Position numbers and translations under genes: made by a program. Positions 60,985-64,000 of a DNA stretch of 64,000 bases are shown here, one piece after another. Below the pieces are notes generated by a model. The model did no database searches, was not told the origin of the DNA, and was given only the letters and a program-made list of their open reading frames with translations. The first letter of the stretch is position 1; each line of letters begins with the position of its first letter. Origin of the DNA: an uncultured Erythrobacter sp. (GTDB lineage: Bacteria > Pseudomonadota > Alphaproteobacteria > Sphingomonadales > Sphingomonadaceae); contig CANNCL010000001.1 in the NCBI GenBank assembly GCA_947503155.1, positions 496,001 through 560,000 on the forward strand, read 5' to 3'.

Positions 60985-61370
60985 CACCCCAAACACCGAC
61001 TCAAATCATCACAGACTTTATCGCCGCATGGGACGAATTTGATCTGGAGAAGATCTATTCTTTCATGGCCGACAATATCGAATGGACCGACATCCCGCTT
61101 TCGACCGTGCATGGCATCCCCCAAGTCCGCGCGAAGATGGATGCGTTTCCCGGCGTCGAGGCGTGCGGTTTCGACATGCATCATATTGCCGAAAACGGAA
61201 ATGTCGTCCTGACCGAACGCACCGATTGGTTCGAAATGAAGGGGAAACGGCGGACGATCCGGGTCATGGGGACGTTCGAACTCGATGATGCGGGCAAGAT
61301 CGCCAAATGGCGCGATTATTTCGACAGCGCCGAATTTGTCCGTGAATTCGGCGATTTGGCCGAAGGTTAG
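60981..61370 (+). CDS. Limonene-1,2-epoxide hydrolase family protein
   Basis: A 129-residue protein that looks like a compact LEH. The catalytic triad positions are kept: Arg80 and Asp82 in ERTDWF, and Asp112 in WRDYFD, with spacing 2 and 30 against 2 and 31 in the Rhodococcus enzyme. The water-positioning pair is Trp35/Asp37 instead of Tyr/Asn. Expected reaction: hydrolysis of a cyclic or alkyl epoxide to a diol. It overlaps the ThuA-like gene by four bases. Activity is inferred from residue positions. Confidence 0.82.
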   Translation: MTPQTPTQIITDFIAAWDEFDLEKIYSFMADNIEWTDIPLSTVHGIPQVRAKMDAFPGVEACGFDMHHIAENGNVVLTERTDWFEMKGKRRTIRVMGTFELDDAGKIAKWRDYFDSAEFVREFGDLAEG

Positions 61371-61494
61371 CACCGCAATCGGTGCATTTGGCCGATACGA
61401 AGCGTGATGGCCCTAACACATTCGCGCATCGCTTACCGGCCCTGCCATTGGCTAGGAATTGATTACATATTTCTGCCCAGTGGGAGCCTGCGCC

Positions 61495-62745
61495 ATGAAC
61501 AAGCCTGAAGCGATCAGAGACACCAGCGTCTTTGCACCAGAAACGCTGCTGGACCCGTTCGATTATTACCGCGCGATCCACGATGCGGGAATCACCATCG
61601 AACACCTGCCGGAAATGAACACTTACGTCGTCTACAGCTATGATCTGTGCAACGAGGCGAATGGAAAGCCGGAGGTTTTCTCTAACGATTTCACCGTGCT
61701 GATGGGTGCGGAAGATGAAGAGATCCAAGAGATACTGAAAGGCGGCTGGGACAACCCGCCAACCCTGCTGACCGCAGATGCGCCGGTCCATACCCGCAAT
61801 CGCAAGCTGGTGAATCTCGCATTCTCCGCGCCGCGTGTGAATGCAATCGAAGCGGATATGCGCGCAAAATCGATCGAGCTTATCGAAAAGATGGCCAGCG
61901 CCGGATCGAGCGAATTTGTCGAAGATTTCGCGATTCCCCTGCCTGTGGCGATGATCGCGCAGCAAATCGGACTGGATAATGACCCGGCTCAGGTGAAAGC
62001 ATGGTCCGATGCGGCCGTCGACCGGTTCAGCCAGATGGTTGACAGAGAGCGTCAGCTGGAATGCGCGCATGCATTCGTGGAATACCAAAAATACATGAAG
62101 GCCAAGATCGAAGACCGCCGCGCAAATGGCGGGGACGATCTGCTGACCGATCTGGTGGAGGCCCGCGTTGAGGGCGAGACGCCGCTGACTGATGAAGAGA
62201 TCATGTCAATCATGCAGCAATTTATGGTCGCCGGGAATGAAACGACAACCTCGACATTGGCAGGCGGACTGCTTCAATTGATCCGCAATCCCGATCAAAT
62301 GGCCAAGGCCAAAGCCGCAGCGGGCGGACGCGATCCGAAGTTGATCGGCAATTTGGTCGAAGAATCTCTGCGTTATGAAACGCCGACCGCGGGAATGTGG
62401 CGGATTGTGAAAGAAGACACCGAATTGGGCGGCACGTCCATTCCGGCGGGCGCGGTGGTGCAACTACGCTATGCCGCAGCTAACCGCGATCCGAAGAAAT
62501 TCGAAAACCCTGATGCGTTCGACATCGAGCGCAAGAATGCGCGCGCCCATCAGGCCTTTGGCAAGGGGCCGCATATGTGCGTGGGCAATATGCTGAGCCG
62601 CAAGGAGATGTTGGTCGCCTTTGATGAATTGCTGGAGCGGCTCGATGATTTTGCGGTCGCTGATGAAAGCGGGATCAAAATCCTTCCCAATATCCTGCTG
62701 CGAGGCGTCATCCGCCTGCCCATCACTTTTTCCAAAGCGGGCTAA
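61495..62745 (+). CDS. Cytochrome P450 (class I bacterial type)
   Basis: Soluble haem mono-oxygenase of 416 residues with I-helix AGNETT at 246-251, ExxR at 290-293 and the haem loop FGKGPHMCVG carrying Cys362. The start at 61495 follows GGGAGCC. It differs clearly from the P450 at 49260, so two oxidation steps are likely. No ferredoxin is adjacent. It follows the epoxide hydrolase-like gene, which could act on an epoxide product. Confidence 0.93.
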   Translation: MNKPEAIRDTSVFAPETLLDPFDYYRAIHDAGITIEHLPEMNTYVVYSYDLCNEANGKPEVFSNDFTVLMGAEDEEIQEILKGGWDNPPTLLTADAPVHTRNRKLVNLAFSAPRVNAIEADMRAKSIELIEKMASAGSSEFVEDFAIPLPVAMIAQQIGLDNDPAQVKAWSDAAVDRFSQMVDRERQLECAHAFVEYQKYMKAKIEDRRANGGDDLLTDLVEARVEGETPLTDEEIMSIMQQFMVAGNETTTSTLAGGLLQLIRNPDQMAKAKAAAGGRDPKLIGNLVEESLRYETPTAGMWRIVKEDTELGGTSIPAGAVVQLRYAAANRDPKKFENPDAFDIERKNARAHQAFGKGPHMCVGNMLSRKEMLVAFDELLERLDDFAVADESGIKILPNILLRGVIRLPITFSKAG

Positions 62746-62760
62746 GAAGGGGCGCCGGCC

Positions 62761-63861
62761 ATGAATTTCGACCTTACCGAAGAACAGCAAATGTTCCGCA
62801 GCTCGGTTGAGCGTTTTTCCGCGCCTATCGACGTGGAGAAGCGGCGCAAAATGCGGCTCTCGTCCACGGGATATGACCGGGAACGTTGGGAGCAATTGGC
62901 ACAGATGGGCCTGATCGCGCTGGCCGCGCCAGAAGAGGTTGGCGGCATGGGCGGCAGCGCGGTTGACCTTGCCTTGGTGTCCGAAGCGATTGGCAATGCC
63001 AATTCGCCCGATCCGTGGCTTGAACTTGGGGCATTGCCCTCTCTTTTGCTTGCTGCTGGCGGCGCGCATGGCGCGCTGGAAAAAGTGGTTGGCGGGCAAC
63101 AGATCGCAAGCTTCGCTTGGGCAGAGCGGGCACAAAGATACAATCTCAAGGCCGCCGGGATGAAGGCCGAACCTTCGTCAGGCGGATTTACGCTGAGCGG
63201 AGAGAAGACTTTTGTGATGGGCGCGCTCATCGCAGATATGTTTATTGTGACCGCAGATCTGGACGGGGCAACCGCATGTTTCTTGGTGCCGCGCGACTGC
63301 GACGGCGCGGAAATACGCGCTTACCGCCTCGCCGATGGCAGCATTGCCGGCGAATTGAAATTGACCCGCGCCGCGGTCAGCGCGGCGGCCAAGCTGGATC
63401 TGAGCGAAGCCCAGTTGGCAGGCATCATTGCAGAAGCGCGGCTCTATGCTGCTGCGGAAATGGTCGGACTGGGTCAGCGGCTGCTGGCGGATACGCTGAC
63501 TTATGTGAAAGAGCGCGAGCAATTCGGCGTTGCAATCGGCAGTTTTCAGGCGCTCCAGCACCGCCTGGTGGAATCGTATGCCAGGCAAGAACAATGCCGC
63601 TCCATGCTTTACCGCGCCGCATTAACCGACCGCTCCGACACAGCGGCATGGCACCGCGCGGCGGCAGGCGCGAAAGCGTTTATCGGCGAGAATGTTGACG
63701 CCATCGCGCGCGAAGCGGTGCAGATGCATGGCGGCATGGGCATCACAGATGAACTCACGATCGGCCACGCGATGAAGCGCGTGATGGTGCTCGCCAAACT
63801 GTTTGGCGACACTGAAAGCGCGTTGTCCGAATATGGCGCGGAATATGGAAAAGCTGCCTGA
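62761..63861 (+). CDS. Acyl-CoA dehydrogenase family protein
   Basis: FAD enzyme of 366 residues that would introduce a C=C in an acyl-CoA. The N-terminal helical domain, middle beta domain (GEKTFVMGALIADMFIVTAD) and C-terminal helical domain (REQFGVAIGSFQALQHRL, QMHGGMGITDELTIGHAMKR) are all visible. It is slightly shorter than typical family members and resembles the shorter subunit of two-gene steroid-type acyl-CoA dehydrogenases. A partner gene is not in the window. It starts 15 bp after the P450. Confidence 0.9.
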   Translation: MNFDLTEEQQMFRSSVERFSAPIDVEKRRKMRLSSTGYDRERWEQLAQMGLIALAAPEEVGGMGGSAVDLALVSEAIGNANSPDPWLELGALPSLLLAAGGAHGALEKVVGGQQIASFAWAERAQRYNLKAAGMKAEPSSGGFTLSGEKTFVMGALIADMFIVTADLDGATACFLVPRDCDGAEIRAYRLADGSIAGELKLTRAAVSAAAKLDLSEAQLAGIIAEARLYAAAEMVGLGQRLLADTLTYVKEREQFGVAIGSFQALQHRLVESYARQEQCRSMLYRAALTDRSDTAAWHRAAAGAKAFIGENVDAIAREAVQMHGGMGITDELTIGHAMKRVMVLAKLFGDTESALSEYGAEYGKAA

Positions 63862-63884
63862 GGCGGCGCAGGGGAACTGAGAAA

Positions 63885-64000
63885 ATGGCACAGAAAATCG
63901 ACCCCGACCTATGGAGCGATGACGCGCAACCGCATTTGATGGGAGGCAAGCTGCCTTCTGGCGAGGTGGTTTTCCCCATGCCCCAAGGGGATGCGGCGCG
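63885..64000 (+). CDS. Start of a DUF35-like (OB-fold) protein, cut by window edge
   Basis: An open frame with ATG at 63885, 23 bp after the acyl-CoA dehydrogenase, runs off the window. The 38 visible residues include PHLMGGKLPSGEVVFPMPQG, which resembles the entry of DUF35 zinc-ribbon/OB-fold proteins that pair with thiolases or form part of steroid-type hydratases. The zinc Cys pair is absent in the visible part. Tentative. Confidence 0.6.
   Translation, partial: MAQKIDPDLWSDDAQPHLMGGKLPSGEVVFPMPQGDAA

Overview
The window is about 64 kb of GC-rich, densely packed chromosome. It most likely comes from a sphingomonad (Alphaproteobacteria, order Sphingomonadales, plausibly Erythrobacteraceae). 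That placement is inferred from a MipZ-type division ATPase, a tonB-exbB-exbD-exbD cluster, a petABC cytochrome bc1 operon with a Tat-type Rieske protein, a bifunctional CysNC, a TonB-dependent receptor with a C-terminal aromatic residue, and the style of the catabolic genes. No rRNA, transposase, integrase, phage gene or CRISPR array was seen. No gap between genes exceeds 300 bp.

Region 1 (1-30.6 kb) is mostly core genome. It holds a TonB/ExbB/ExbD energy-transduction cluster plus a third, separately placed ExbD; a DUF2059 protein followed by a Lhr-type helicase; phosphomanno/phosphoglucomutase; a membrane-anchored J-domain protein next to mipZ; panC; a DUF475 membrane protein; tRNA-Gly(TCC); sulfate activation (cysD, cysNC, cysQ); an OmpA-type lipoprotein; a CPA1 antiporter with a Rossmann tail; apt; petABC; pgeF; pepN; an epimerase-like protein; an EamA exporter; a threonine aldolase; a small acetyltransferase; and a pair of PH-domain membrane proteins.

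Region 2 (30.8-64 kb, running off the right edge) is an accessory catabolic region. It contains a GST, five classical SDRs, one NmrA-like protein, three MDR-type NADP-dependent oxidoreductases, two Rieske oxygenase alpha subunits, two cytochromes P450, a 3-ketosteroid-dehydrogenase-like flavoprotein, and a molybdopterin oxidoreductase with a mobA gene nearby. It also has an acyl-CoA ligase, an enoyl-CoA hydratase-like protein, an acyl-CoA dehydrogenase, the start of a DUF35-like protein, a hotdog thioesterase, six small NTF2/SnoaL-fold proteins (two with a limonene-epoxide-hydrolase-like catalytic triad), a VOC protein, a carboxymuconolactone decarboxylase-like protein, an MFS transporter and a TonB-dependent receptor. 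Together these suggest uptake of a hydrophobic, probably cyclic or isoprenoid-like compound, oxygenation, dehydrogenation, possible epoxide opening, CoA activation and beta-oxidation-like shortening. The substrate cannot be read from the sequence. No transcription regulator, ferredoxin or ferredoxin reductase lies in this region, so control and electron supply must come from elsewhere.

A recurring oddity is short in-frame tandem repeats (6, 12 or 15 bp units) in coding and intergenic DNA. The most striking is a six-copy 12-bp minisatellite inside pepN. Other points of interest are a nested palindrome of about 95 bp at 28.2 kb, a Rieske oxygenase with Glu in place of the bridging Asp, and the putative molybdenum-enzyme unit with its own mobA.
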